From an uncultured Clostridia bacterium (GTDB taxonomy: Bacteria > Bacillota > Clostridia > TANB77 > CAG-508): a stretch of DNA of 64,000 bases. The stretch lies in assembly GCA_934167755.1 (NCBI GenBank), contig CAKPLT010000004.1, forward strand, positions 32,250-96,249, read 5' to 3'. Position numbers and translations under genes: made by a program. Numbering within the stretch: the stretch's first letter is position 1; every line of letters begins with the position of its first letter. The notes beneath the pieces are model-generated. The model ran no database searches. It worked only from the letters and a program-made list of their open reading frames with translations, and was not told where the DNA came from. Below, one piece after another: positions 53,061 to 61,413 of the stretch.

Positions 53061-54173
53061 TTACATATTCTTATTTTTGTTTTTGCGTAAAAACGCTGGT
53101 ATATCTAAATCCCCTTGTGAAGAATTAACATCTGATGCTGGAATTGAACTTGATTTTTTCTCCCAAGATGATTTTCCAATAAAGCTGTCTACTGTTGAAG
53201 ATGCACGAGCTTCTGGTTTTTCAAATCCTGTTGCTATAACTGTAATTTGTATTTCATCTTTCATATCTGGGTCTGTAACTGTACCAAATATAATATTAGC
53301 TTCAGGGTCTACACTGCGTTGAACTAGTTCTGCCGCTGTATTTACTTCATGTAATCCTAAATCTTCACCACCGGTTATATTAATAATTACTCCTCTAGCT
53401 CCTTCTATTGATGTTTCAAGTAGTGGACTTTGTACTGCTTGTTTAGCTGCATCTTCTGCTCTATTTTCTCCTGACGCTCTACCAATTCCCATATGTGCCA
53501 TTCCTGTATTTAGCATTATTGTTTTAACATCTGCAAAGTCTAAATTTACTGTTCCTGTTACAGCTATTAAATCTGATATTCCTTGTACGCCTTGTCTTAA
53601 AACATCATCAGCCATTCTAAATGCTTCATTTATAGATGTTTTTCTATCTATAATTTGTAATAATTTATCATTTGGTATTACTACTAATGAATCTACTTTT
53701 CCTTTTAAACTTTCAATTCCTCTTTCAGCCTGTGAAAGTCTTTTCTTTCCTTCAAATGTAAATGGTTTTGTAACAACACCTATTGTTAATATCCCCATTT
53801 CCTTAGCAGCTTGAGCAACTATTGGTGCAGCACCTGTACCTGTTCCTCCACCCATTCCGGCTGTAACAAATACCATATCTGAACCTCTAAGTGTTTCAGC
53901 TATTTCAGATTTATTTTCTTCTGCTGATTGTGCACCTATGTCAGGATTTGCTCCTGCTCCAAGTCCTCTTGTTATTTTTTCTCCTATTTGAATTTTGGTT
54001 CCTGCTTTTGATTTTTGTAATGCTTGTCTATCTGTATTTACAGAAATAAAGTCTACTCCTTTTATTCCTGCTTCTATCATTCTATTTACAGCGTTGTTTC
54101 CAGCGCCCCCTACACCAATTACTTTTATTGTAGCTGTTCCGTCCATCATTGTAACGTCTTCGCATTCCATCAT
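53061..54173 (-). CDS. ftsZ: Cell division protein FtsZ
   Basis: 370 residues. GTP-binding tubulin-fold motifs: VIGVGGAGNNAVNRMIEAG, GAGANPDIGAQSAEE, the signature GGGTGTGAAPIVA and the T7 loop NLDFADVKTIM. The C-terminal conserved peptide is DLDIPAFLRKNKN, which binds FtsA and other partners. FtsZ polymerises at mid-cell and guides septal wall synthesis. It follows ftsA by 59 bases with a GGGGAGG site. Confidence 0.98.
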   Translation of the reverse strand: MMECEDVTMMDGTATIKVIGVGGAGNNAVNRMIEAGIKGVDFISVNTDRQALQKSKAGTKIQIGEKITRGLGAGANPDIGAQSAEENKSEIAETLRGSDMVFVTAGMGGGTGTGAAPIVAQAAKEMGILTIGVVTKPFTFEGKKRLSQAERGIESLKGKVDSLVVIPNDKLLQIIDRKTSINEAFRMADDVLRQGVQGISDLIAVTGTVNLDFADVKTIMLNTGMAHMGIGRASGENRAEDAAKQAVQSPLLETSIEGARGVIINITGGEDLGLHEVNTAAELVQRSVDPEANIIFGTVTDPDMKDEIQITVIATGFEKPEARASSTVDSFIGKSSWEKKSSSIPASDVNSSQGDLDIPAFLRKNKNKNM

Positions 54174-54232
54174 AAAGATTTCCTCCCCATTAAAATTATA
54201 TTTTTGATTGTTTCTTAATAATTGTTTTTAAT

Positions 54233-55462
54233 TTAAGAATAAAAAAATTCTTTTATTCTTTCAATTATTGTTTTAAATACACTTTCATTTGATTGTAAAT
54301 CAATTTTACTTGAAACTGTTTTTACAAATGGTCTTGCTGCAATATATCTTACAAGTGAATAACTAGTTCTAAATTCTGCTTTTACTGTACTTACAGCTCT
54401 ACCTGTTGACATTTTTACAGGAATATTTAAATTTATTTTACCTGCTACATCACTTTTGTTTATATTTGTGATTCCTCTTCCTGTTAATATTACTGTATTT
54501 ATACTTTGCTTTACATTTTGATTTGTTATGTCTTTGTTTATTATCGTAAATATTTCTTCTATTCTTGCTTCTATAATTTCGATTAGTTCAGAACTTTTTA
54601 TAACTTTATTTCTGCTTTCATCTCTACATGTGTTTAGCATTATTTCATTATCATTATCTATAAATGATTTAAGTGCTAATCCATATTGTTTTTTTAATTT
54701 TTCCGCTTCTTCTTCAGAAATATTTAATACTAATGCAATATCATTTGTAATGTTATCTCCGCCTAAAGGAATTGTATTTGTATATATAAATGCATTTCCA
54801 TCAAACACTCCAATTTCTGTATTACCTGCTCCTATATCTAATAACATTACATTATCATATAATTCATTAGTATCTAACATTAAATTTCTTTCAGCTAATG
54901 CTGTTGGTACTATTCCATCTATTTCAATTCCAACTCTTTTAAATATTGTTGATAACTGTCTGACATATTCTTTGTCAGCTAAGATAATTTGTGCTTTTAA
55001 TGTAAAGTTTGAACTTAAATTTCCTACTGGATCTGCTACTACTTTTCCATTATCCAACACTATTTCTGATGGTACTATATCTATTATTGTTTTTCCTTCT
55101 GGTATTTCTATGTCTTTGGCTTGCATCATTGCATTTTGAACATCTTTTAATGATATTCCTGCAAATTTATCTTTTAATTCTTTAAATATACTATTTTGAA
55201 CTATTGTTACATATTTGCCTGGAATTGTTACATATGCTGAATTTATTTTGAAACTTGCTTCTTCTTCAGCATCTTTTATTGTTTTTGCAATGCTTAAACT
55301 TATTTCTTCCTCACTGATTATTTTTCCTTTTTTTAGTCCATTACATTTTTCAGATGTACTGCATATTGTCTCAATTTGTCCGAAATTGTTTACTTCTCCA
55401 ACAACAGTGCAAACTTTAGATGTACCTATATCAATACCAACTATGATATCACCTATTGCCAA
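54233..55462 (-). CDS. ftsA: Cell division protein FtsA
   Basis: 409 residues, actin-like: VGIDIGTSKVCTVVGEV (phosphate 1), the 1C domain, LLDIGAGNTEIGVF (phosphate 2) and VILTGRGITNI, ending in an amphipathic helix (FKTIIERIKEFFYS) that binds the membrane. FtsA tethers FtsZ to the membrane. The start codon is TTG, placed by TGGAGGAATT upstream; no ATG alternative fits. Its own consensus-like promoter lies at 55502-55530, separating it from the sbp gene. Confidence 0.95.
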   Translation of the reverse strand: MAIGDIIVGIDIGTSKVCTVVGEVNNFGQIETICSTSEKCNGLKKGKIISEEEISLSIAKTIKDAEEEASFKINSAYVTIPGKYVTIVQNSIFKELKDKFAGISLKDVQNAMMQAKDIEIPEGKTIIDIVPSEIVLDNGKVVADPVGNLSSNFTLKAQIILADKEYVRQLSTIFKRVGIEIDGIVPTALAERNLMLDTNELYDNVMLLDIGAGNTEIGVFDGNAFIYTNTIPLGGDNITNDIALVLNISEEEAEKLKKQYGLALKSFIDNDNEIMLNTCRDESRNKVIKSSELIEIIEARIEEIFTIINKDITNQNVKQSINTVILTGRGITNINKSDVAGKINLNIPVKMSTGRAVSTVKAEFRTSYSLVRYIAARPFVKTVSSKIDLQSNESVFKTIIERIKEFFYS

Positions 55463-55501
55463 GATAATTCCTCCATTTTTTATGTGTTTTCTTTAGTGTT
55501 A

Positions 55502-55530
55502 TATATATTACATTTTGACAAAATTGTCAA
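55502..55530 (-). promoter_or_regulatory. Sigma-A promoter of ftsA-ftsZ
   Basis: TTGACA (55525-55530), 17 bases, TATATA (55502-55507) on the minus strand, 40 bases before the TTG start. The -35 box sits in a TTGACAATTTTGTCAA palindrome, a possible operator. Confidence 0.7.
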
Positions 55531-55534
55531 TATA

Positions 55535-55603
55535 ATTTGAAATATTTTTGAAATATTTTTGTAATATTTTCGAAATATTTTGTAATACTTTTGTAATGTA
55601 TTT
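55535..55603. repeat. AT-rich tandem repeat upstream of the ftsA promoter
   Basis: About six imperfect units of 10-11 bases (GAAATATTTTT, GTAATATTTTC and variants) between sbp and the ftsA promoter. Period near one helical turn; could act as an upstream curved or UP-like element. Confidence 0.55.
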
Positions 55604-55614
55604 TTTCTATTCCT

Positions 55615-55986
55615 CTATTTAACAGCTTTTCTTTGTTCTTGCTTCTTAGTTGTCCATTTTTCTATGTAGTATCTTCTTATAATTGTTAAGTTTGTAAACA
55701 TCCTTCCAACAAAAACAACTAATGCTGCTAAATATATATCTAAGTTTAATTTTTGTCCCAAATATGTTAGTGCTATTGAAAGAATACTGTTACAGAAAAA
55801 TCCTGATATAAAAATTGTTAAGTCAAAATTTTTCTTCAAAACAGATGTAATTCCCCCAAAAACTGAATCTAATGCTGCTACTACTGCTATTGCGAGAAAT
55901 GTAGAGTATGTATATGGAATTACTGGGGCATTCATACCTATTAAAGCTCCAACAATACATCCGATAATTATTGCTATAATAATCAT
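55615..55986 (-). CDS. sbp: Small basic protein Sbp (DUF1290)
   Basis: 123 residues with four membrane segments: IIIAIIIGCIVGALIGMNAP, TYSTFLAIAVVAALDSVFGG, the NSILSIALTYLGQKL region and ALVVFVGRMFTNL, ending in a basic tail. This is the DUF1290 family encoded next to ftsA in Gram-positives; its function is not known but its place in the division cluster is constant. It starts 13 bases after the DUF881 gene with GGGGGGAAA. Confidence 0.9.
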   Translation of the reverse strand: MIIIAIIIGCIVGALIGMNAPVIPYTYSTFLAIAVVAALDSVFGGITSVLKKNFDLTIFISGFFCNSILSIALTYLGQKLNLDIYLAALVVFVGRMFTNLTIIRRYYIEKWTTKKQEQRKAVK

Positions 55987-55999
55987 TTTTATTTCCCCC

Positions 56000-56725
56000 C
56001 TAATTTATATATTTTGTACTTATTTCTTTTTCATATTTATCTATTTTGATTTTTTTACTTGTATCAACACTTGTTTCATGTCCTAATTCTTTTAAATCAT
56101 CTACGCCTCCACCTTTTCCAGATACAGCACTTTTTAGATAATCTGAATTTCCTATTGCATTTATAACATATGGTGATGATATTTTTTCTCCATTTACTTT
56201 TAAAAATTCTGTTCCAATTTCATAAATAGCAGACATTGCTGTAATTCTATGTCCATTTAGTGATATTGCTTCTGCTCCCGCTCCAAATAGTTCATTTATT
56301 ATTGTTAAAAGATCTGTTGATGATATACTTTCTACTTGTACATCTTCTGAAAGCTGTTCTCCACCTTTATCTGTTATTTGTATCACTATTCCTTCACCTT
56401 CAACATCAGTTTTCCCAAGATTTTCGCTTAATTGTTCTAATTCTTGTTCTAATAATTGAGCCGTTTGCGCATCAGATTCCTTCTCGTTTTTATATTCTTG
56501 TATTTTAGAAGAAACTTCCTCATATTTTTCATTTAATTCATTATATTTTTCATTCCAACTTGATAACTCTAATCTCAATTCAGATTCTCTCATTGTTTCT
56601 ATTGCTGTTATATCAGTTTGTTTTACAACTTTAAATTGCATAAACATTACAAGCATTAATGCAAAACATGCAATTCCAATTGTAATTGACATTACTACTT
56701 TTTCCTTGCTAACTTTAATTTTCAT
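56000..56725 (-). CDS. DUF881 family protein (YlxW/YlxX-like), copy 2
   Basis: 241 residues. A membrane segment (about 10-30), a coiled coil (about 45-105) and the DUF881 domain with EGIVIQITDKGG, INELFGAGAEAISLNGHRI and VNGEKISSPYVINAIGN. The family accompanies ftsQ and sbp in Firmicutes and is thought to act in septum formation or regulation. It is a distant paralogue of the product of 56759-57490, directly upstream. GAAAGGAATG precedes the ATG. Confidence 0.88.
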   Translation of the reverse strand: MKIKVSKEKVVMSITIGIACFALMLVMFMQFKVVKQTDITAIETMRESELRLELSSWNEKYNELNEKYEEVSSKIQEYKNEKESDAQTAQLLEQELEQLSENLGKTDVEGEGIVIQITDKGGEQLSEDVQVESISSTDLLTIINELFGAGAEAISLNGHRITAMSAIYEIGTEFLKVNGEKISSPYVINAIGNSDYLKSAVSGKGGGVDDLKELGHETSVDTSKKIKIDKYEKEISTKYIN

Positions 56726-56758
56726 TTTTCACATTCCTTTCAAAGTTATACTTCGAAT

Positions 56759-57490
56759 TTATTTACTTGTTGCATATTGAAATTTTATTACTCCTGTATA
56801 TTTAGGAATTGTTATGTTTTTTTTATCTGTCATTTTTTCTACAGAGACTTTTAAATATCTTGGTGCATCTTTCAAATAATCTAAATATCCGCCCACCCTA
56901 TCTACATTTATTAAAACTTCTGGTAACCCTATAGCTTTAATTGTAAATGGTGCACCTATTTTTTCTCCATTTACTTTTATTATATTTCCATCACATTCTA
57001 TGGCAGATGTTGTTACTAGTCTTTGTTCATTTATGGATATTGCTTCTGCTCCTGCATTTTTCAGTTCATTTACTACTCTAATTAAGTCTGTATCATGAAC
57101 TAATAATAAATTAGGGTCTGCAAACCAATTGTTTAATGAAATATCCTGATTATCATTTATTATAATTACCAATCCATTTCCTGTAACTTCTGTTAACCCC
57201 AATATTTTATTTCCATCTTTTATTTTACTTTCTAATTCAGTTAATTCAGTATTGTTTTGTGTTGCATTTGTTCTTTCTGTTTCTAATTTATTTTCTGCAT
57301 CTTCTAATTCTGAATACAAATTATCATATTTTTCTTTTGATTTTAATACAGCATCTCTAAGCTCATTTTCTTTTGCATTTGTACTTATCGTAGATTCTGT
57401 TTCATTTATTGTTTTTATTTGTACCGCAATTCCGTATGATAATAATACACACATTAGCCCTAATATTAAACTGATAACTTTTTTATTCAT
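56759..57490 (-). CDS. DUF881 family protein (YlxW/YlxX-like), copy 1
   Basis: 243 residues from the ATG at 57490, which follows AAAGGAATGG; the open frame extends to 57565 but that part overlaps ftsQ and lacks a site. Membrane segment (about 4-22), coiled coil (about 35-95), and a DUF881 domain with NGLVIIINDNQD, NELKNAGAEAISINEQRL and VNGEKIGAPFTIKAIG. It has the same layout as the next gene. Its role in division is inferred from the conserved gene order. Confidence 0.87.
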   Translation of the reverse strand: MNKKVISLILGLMCVLLSYGIAVQIKTINETESTISTNAKENELRDAVLKSKEKYDNLYSELEDAENKLETERTNATQNNTELTELESKIKDGNKILGLTEVTGNGLVIIINDNQDISLNNWFADPNLLLVHDTDLIRVVNELKNAGAEAISINEQRLVTTSAIECDGNIIKVNGEKIGAPFTIKAIGLPEVLINVDRVGGYLDYLKDAPRYLKVSVEKMTDKKNITIPKYTGVIKFQYATSK

Positions 57491-57530
57491 AATGTTCCAT
57501 TCCTTTCTTTCAGTTTGTTTAATTGTAAAA

Positions 57531-58349
57531 TTATTTTGCACTAAAATATGGTAGAAAACCTTCATTTAAATTCCCATTAACATATATTGTTCCTTGATTT
57601 TCCTTTTCTTGTTTTAATATAGCACTTACATAATACATTTTATTTTTTAAGTCATATGAATCTCCTAAATTAATTATTATTCCTTCATTTTCTAATTTTA
57701 CTAGATATTCGCTTTCTACATTTATTTCGGTTATTTTATCTACAATTTCAATTTTTTTGCATTCATCTAAGATTTGCAATATATTTTCCATTTTGTTTAA
57801 ATCTTTTTCTTCTAATCTCTTTATGCTGTTTATCTCTGTTTCTTTTATGCTCATTCCTATTATTGTTGGTAATCCTAATTTTTCTGTAGAATTTCCTACT
57901 ATATATCCTTGTTCATCTATATATATATAATTTTCTGTTTCTGTTTTTATCTGGAATTGTTTTTTTCTTTCTGTTAATTCGATTTCAACTGTATTTGGAT
58001 ATATCTTTCTAACTTTTGCTTCTTCTACACATCCATTCTGTTCCAATTTTGCTTCTAGTACTTTTCCTATTTTAAAAAATATGTTATCTCCTGTTTTTAT
58101 TCCTGCAATTTCTTGTACTTTCTCTTTTGTTAATTGTTCATTTCCTTTTATTGATATTTTTTTTATTTTTAAAGTTGGTGATGTTGATATATAAGCTATT
58201 ATGCATACTATTATTATTGTTATTAGCATAATAATTAATTTTGTTTTTCTCTTTTTTCTTTTTCTTTGTTCTATTTCTCTTTGCTTATTAATTTTATTTA
58301 TCGGTCTATTTTGTGTTTTATTTTTTATTTTGCTTTTTTGAACAGACAC
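57531..58349 (-). CDS. ftsQ: Cell division protein FtsQ/DivIB
   Basis: 272 residues, starting with GTG (AAGGAAG upstream; a nearby ATG is in another frame). A basic cytoplasmic tail (KQREIEQRKRKKRKTK), one membrane segment (about 38-56), a POTRA domain (LKIKKISIKGNEQLTKEKVQ, with GDNIFFKIGK) and the FtsQ beta domain (YPNTVEIELTERK, YIYIDEQGYIV). FtsQ/DivIB links the cytoplasmic Z-ring to septal wall enzymes. First gene of the division cluster, with a promoter at 58417-58446. Confidence 0.92.
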   Translation of the reverse strand: MSVQKSKIKNKTQNRPINKINKQREIEQRKRKKRKTKLIIMLITIIIVCIIAYISTSPTLKIKKISIKGNEQLTKEKVQEIAGIKTGDNIFFKIGKVLEAKLEQNGCVEEAKVRKIYPNTVEIELTERKKQFQIKTETENYIYIDEQGYIVGNSTEKLGLPTIIGMSIKETEINSIKRLEEKDLNKMENILQILDECKKIEIVDKITEINVESEYLVKLENEGIIINLGDSYDLKNKMYYVSAILKQEKENQGTIYVNGNLNEGFLPYFSAK

Positions 58350-58416
58350 CTTTTCATCACTTCCTTTGTGTTTTTATATTTTGCAGGCATTTTTTACCTT
58401 TTTTATTTTATCACAC

Positions 58417-58446
58417 TTTATATGTTTTTTGCTATAGTTTTTTCAA
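58417..58446 (-). promoter_or_regulatory. Candidate promoter of the ftsQ-DUF881-sbp operon
   Basis: TTGAAA (58441-58446), 18 bases, TATAAA (58417-58422) on the minus strand, 68 bases ahead of the GTG start. Confidence 0.5.
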
Positions 58447-58462
58447 ATTTTTCACAAAAAAA

Positions 58463-58970
58463 ATTAGGACAATCGTTATGATTCACTGTCCTTAAAAATA
58501 TTGTATCTGTTGGGGACCTTCCTGGGTAATTATATATATTTGAGTTTTAGTCCGTTTAATTGGAGTAAAAAATAGAAAATCTTAAATAAAAAACTGAAGA
58601 ATGCTCACGAAAAAAATGTATATATGTATATGATTTTAAACTTTTCGAATGTGATTGGAGCAATATTAGAATTTCTTAAATAAATTTATGGAAAGTGTTC
58701 ACGTCGAGCGAAGTGAGGACTAAGTGGAAGGGGGCCATAAATTTATTTAAGAAATTTTTATGTTGCGCATTGAACCGAGAAAATGTTTAAAATCATATAC
58801 ATATATACATTTTTAGCCTGAGTGAGGGAGGCTCAGTTTTTTATGGTAGATTTTCTTTTTGAATGTAATGAACAGGACAAAAACTCAAATATATATAATT
58901 ATCCAGGAAGGCCCCAACAGATACAATATTTTTAAGGACTATGAATCGTAACTGACAATCTTGCCCTAAT
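58463..58970. repeat. 508-bp nested palindrome (long fold-back element)
   Basis: Fills the gap between ftsQ and murA. Outer arms 58489-58548 and 58879-58938 are complementary over about 60 bases with two differences, and weaker pairing extends to 58463 and 58970. Inner arms 58616-58641 with 58785-58810 pair over 26 bases, and 58671-58691 with 58735-58755 over 21 bases, leaving a GC-richer 43-base centre containing GTCGAGCGAAGTGAGGAC. The arms contain no ORF. The whole could fold as one long hairpin in RNA or extrude as a cruciform. The class is not recognised. Confidence 0.85.
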
Positions 58971-58983
58971 ATATTAATATATA

Positions 58984-60234
58984 TTATTTTTCAAAAATAA
59001 TTTTTGCCCCTAATCCTCTTAGTTTTTCATCTATTTTTTCATATCCTCTTAATATATAGTGAACATTATCAATTTGTGTCACTCCTTTTGCTATAAGTGC
59101 TTCTATTATAAGTGCTGCACCACCTCTTAAATCTGATGCAACAACATTTGCTCCTTGAATTCTCTTTGTCCCTTTTATCACAGCTGTCCTGCCTTCAACT
59201 TTTATTTTAGTTCCCATTCTATTTAATTCTTGTACATATTTATATCTATTCTCAAAAATATTTTCTGTTATTATAGATGTACCTTTTGCAGTTGAAAGTA
59301 ATGCTCCAAATATTGATTGCATATCTGTTGGAAATCCTGGATATGGCATTGTTTTTATATCTACCGCTTTTATTCTTTTAGGCGCTTTCATCTCTATATG
59401 ATTTTTTCCAATGTTTAAAACACAACCTGATTCTTCTAATTTATTTAATATTGGTTCTATATGTTCTGGATTTGCATGTGTTATTTTTACATTTCCTCCA
59501 GTTATTGCACATGCAACTAAATATGTTCCTGCTTCTATTCTATCTGGCATTATGTTATAACTTATTTCTGACAGTTTTTTTACACCTATAATTTCTAATT
59601 TATCTGTACCTACTCCCTTTATTTTTGCTCCTGCCTTATTTAAAAATTTTACTAAATCCTCAATTTCTGGTTCTTTTGCCGCATTTGTTAGTATTGTTGT
59701 TCCTTCTGCTAAACATGCTGCTAATATAATATTTTCTGTTGCTCCTACGCTTGGAAAATCTAAATTTATTGATGTTCCTTCTATTTTTTCTGTGTTACAA
59801 ATTATTTCTCCATATTCTTCTTTTATAGTTATTCCTAATTTTTCAAAACCTTTTAAATGTAAGTCTATCGGTCTTGCTCCAATTTCGCACCCTCCTGGAT
59901 ATGAAAAATTTGCTTTATGATATTTTCCTATTATTGCACCTGCTAGTATTACAGACGACCTCATTTTTCTCATTAACTCTTCTGATATTTCATATGTATG
60001 TATTTTACTTGTATCTATAATTATTTTGTTATTCTTCTTTATTACCTTTCCACCTATGTCTTTTATAATTTCAAACATTGTTTGAACATCTTGAATATTG
60101 GGAACATTATATAATATAGTTTTTCCTTGTATTAATATAGTTGCTGCAATTATTGGTAATGCTGCATTCTTTGAACCTGATATTTTTACTTCTCCTTCTA
60201 ATTTTTTTCCTCCCTGTATTATAAATTTTGACAT
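58984..60234 (-). CDS. murA: UDP-N-acetylglucosamine 1-carboxyvinyltransferase
   Basis: 416 residues, standard length. Lys22 in ISGSKNAALPI and the catalytic Cys116 in SYPGGCEIGARPIDLH, which is the fosfomycin target, are both present, as are EAGTYLVACAITGG and PYPGFPTDMQ. MurA performs the first committed step of peptidoglycan synthesis, transferring enolpyruvate to UDP-GlcNAc. GAGGTGAG precedes the ATG. It lies alone between two repeat elements. Low-GC Firmicutes often have two copies; only one is visible here. Confidence 0.96.
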   Translation of the reverse strand: MSKFIIQGGKKLEGEVKISGSKNAALPIIAATILIQGKTILYNVPNIQDVQTMFEIIKDIGGKVIKKNNKIIIDTSKIHTYEISEELMRKMRSSVILAGAIIGKYHKANFSYPGGCEIGARPIDLHLKGFEKLGITIKEEYGEIICNTEKIEGTSINLDFPSVGATENIILAACLAEGTTILTNAAKEPEIEDLVKFLNKAGAKIKGVGTDKLEIIGVKKLSEISYNIMPDRIEAGTYLVACAITGGNVKITHANPEHIEPILNKLEESGCVLNIGKNHIEMKAPKRIKAVDIKTMPYPGFPTDMQSIFGALLSTAKGTSIITENIFENRYKYVQELNRMGTKIKVEGRTAVIKGTKRIQGANVVASDLRGGAALIIEALIAKGVTQIDNVHYILRGYEKIDEKLRGLGAKIIFEK

Positions 60235-60307
60235 TTTCTCACCTCTTTTTCTTTTTGGTATATTTTATGTTATTTAGATATTAGGTGTGAATTTTGTTTT
60301 AACTACT

Positions 60308-60419
60308 AAATCAAATAAATATCATTTTATCTTTTTACTGCGGACGCTCTGCTATTTTAAATTTGTAAAAACAAATTCAAAATACCTTGTAAAACTTTAA
60401 AATGATATTTATTTGATTT
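60308..60419. repeat. Fold-back element B (112 bp, perfect inverted repeat ends)
   Basis: AAATCAAATAAATATCATTT at 60308 is perfectly complementary to the right end up to 60419 (22 bases). Inside are ACTGCGGACGCT and a TTTTAAATTTGT/ACAAATTCAAAA hairpin. The core matches element A (13074-13182, inverted), but the outer 12 or so bases are unrelated to those of A while still pairing with each other. Apart from this and a promoter, 60235-60511 holds nothing recognised. Confidence 0.7.
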
Positions 60420-60453
60420 TATTTTACAAACTTTCAAAAAACAAAAAAAATAT

Positions 60454-60482
60454 TTGCCATTTTATAAAAAATACTGTAAAAT
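60454..60482 (+). promoter_or_regulatory. Sigma-A promoter of the CmpB-like gene
   Basis: TTGCCA (60454-60459), 17 bases, TAAAAT (60477-60482), 30 bases before the start codon. Confidence 0.55.
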
Positions 60483-60511
60483 ATTTTTATAAAATAAAAG
60501 AGGAATAATAT

Positions 60512-61333
60512 ATGGAAAAAAGGTTTAAAAAAGAAATACAATTTATAGCATCACCAAAAATGAAATTATGGGAAGTATTAATATACTTTATAATTTATAG
60601 TGTTGCTGGATATATAATAGAAACAATATTTGCACTAGTAAGATATGGAGTTTTAGAATGCAGACAAAGCTTTCTTTATGGACCATTTTGTAGTATTTAT
60701 GGAATTGGTGCAGTTATAATGATAATATTTTTACAATATTTTATGAAAAATAGAATGACCCTATTTGTAGGTGGTTTCCTAATTGGTTCTGTAACAGAAT
60801 ACTTGATTAGTTTAATTGGTGAGTTGATTTTACATGTAAAATGGTGGGACTATTCGAATATGCCACTAAATATAAATGGTAGAATATGTTTTTACTATTC
60901 AATTTTTTGGGGAATATTAGCAATATTTTTAATGAAGGTTATACACCCTCATATCAGACGCCTTTTAGCTTATATTCTTAAAAAAGTAAATATTAAATTA
61001 ACCAAAACAATCATATATGTAATTACTGTTTTTATCATTTTTGATTGTATTATTTCAGCTTTTGCTATTGATTTATTCACAATTAGAATGATTGCAAATA
61101 ATAATTTAGATGTAAAAAATAAAACTATTATTGTTGAACTTAATAACAAAATAAATGAAAGTACTTTTAGAAAAAAATTATCTGATACAATTTTTAGTGA
61201 TAAAATAATGATTAAAACTTATCCAAATTTAAAAGTTCAACAAGTTGATGGTTCTATGGTTTATTTTAAAGATTTGTTGCCTGATATTAAGCCATATTAT
61301 ATAAGGTTCCAAGATAGAGATTTCTATAAATAA
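60512..61333 (+). CDS. CmpB-like ABC-transporter type IV family membrane protein
   Basis: 273 residues with five or six membrane segments. The pattern YFIIYSVAGYIIETIFAL, then RQSFLYGPFCSIYGIGAV and HVKWWDYSNMPLNINGRICF, is characteristic of the family annotated as putative ABC-transporter type IV (CmpB), whose actual function is poorly known. A hydrophilic C-terminus (about 200-273) is likely cytoplasmic. AAGAGGAATAAT precedes the ATG. Monocistronic, plus strand, against the local minus-strand run. Confidence 0.75.
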   Translation: MEKRFKKEIQFIASPKMKLWEVLIYFIIYSVAGYIIETIFALVRYGVLECRQSFLYGPFCSIYGIGAVIMIIFLQYFMKNRMTLFVGGFLIGSVTEYLISLIGELILHVKWWDYSNMPLNINGRICFYYSIFWGILAIFLMKVIHPHIRRLLAYILKKVNIKLTKTIIYVITVFIIFDCIISAFAIDLFTIRMIANNNLDVKNKTIIVELNNKINESTFRKKLSDTIFSDKIMIKTYPNLKVQQVDGSMVYFKDLLPDIKPYYIRFQDRDFYK

Positions 61334-61341
61334 AAAAACAT

Positions 61342-61397
61342 AAAAGCGAAGAAAGATTAAAAAACTGTAAGTTAATTAAATTATTTTTCGCTTTTTT
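61342..61397. terminator. Bidirectional intrinsic terminator
   Basis: AAAAGCGAA pairs with TTCGCTTTT across a 36-base AT-rich loop, with T runs on both sides. It ends the CmpB-like gene and the convergent transketolase operon. Confidence 0.6.
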
Positions 61398-61413
61398 TAT
61401 TCTTATAATCAAA

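Noticed and set aside
58463..58970. Ordinary Rho-independent terminator or CRISPR array
   Set aside because: The palindrome is far too long for a terminator, and there are no regularly spaced direct repeats with spacers.
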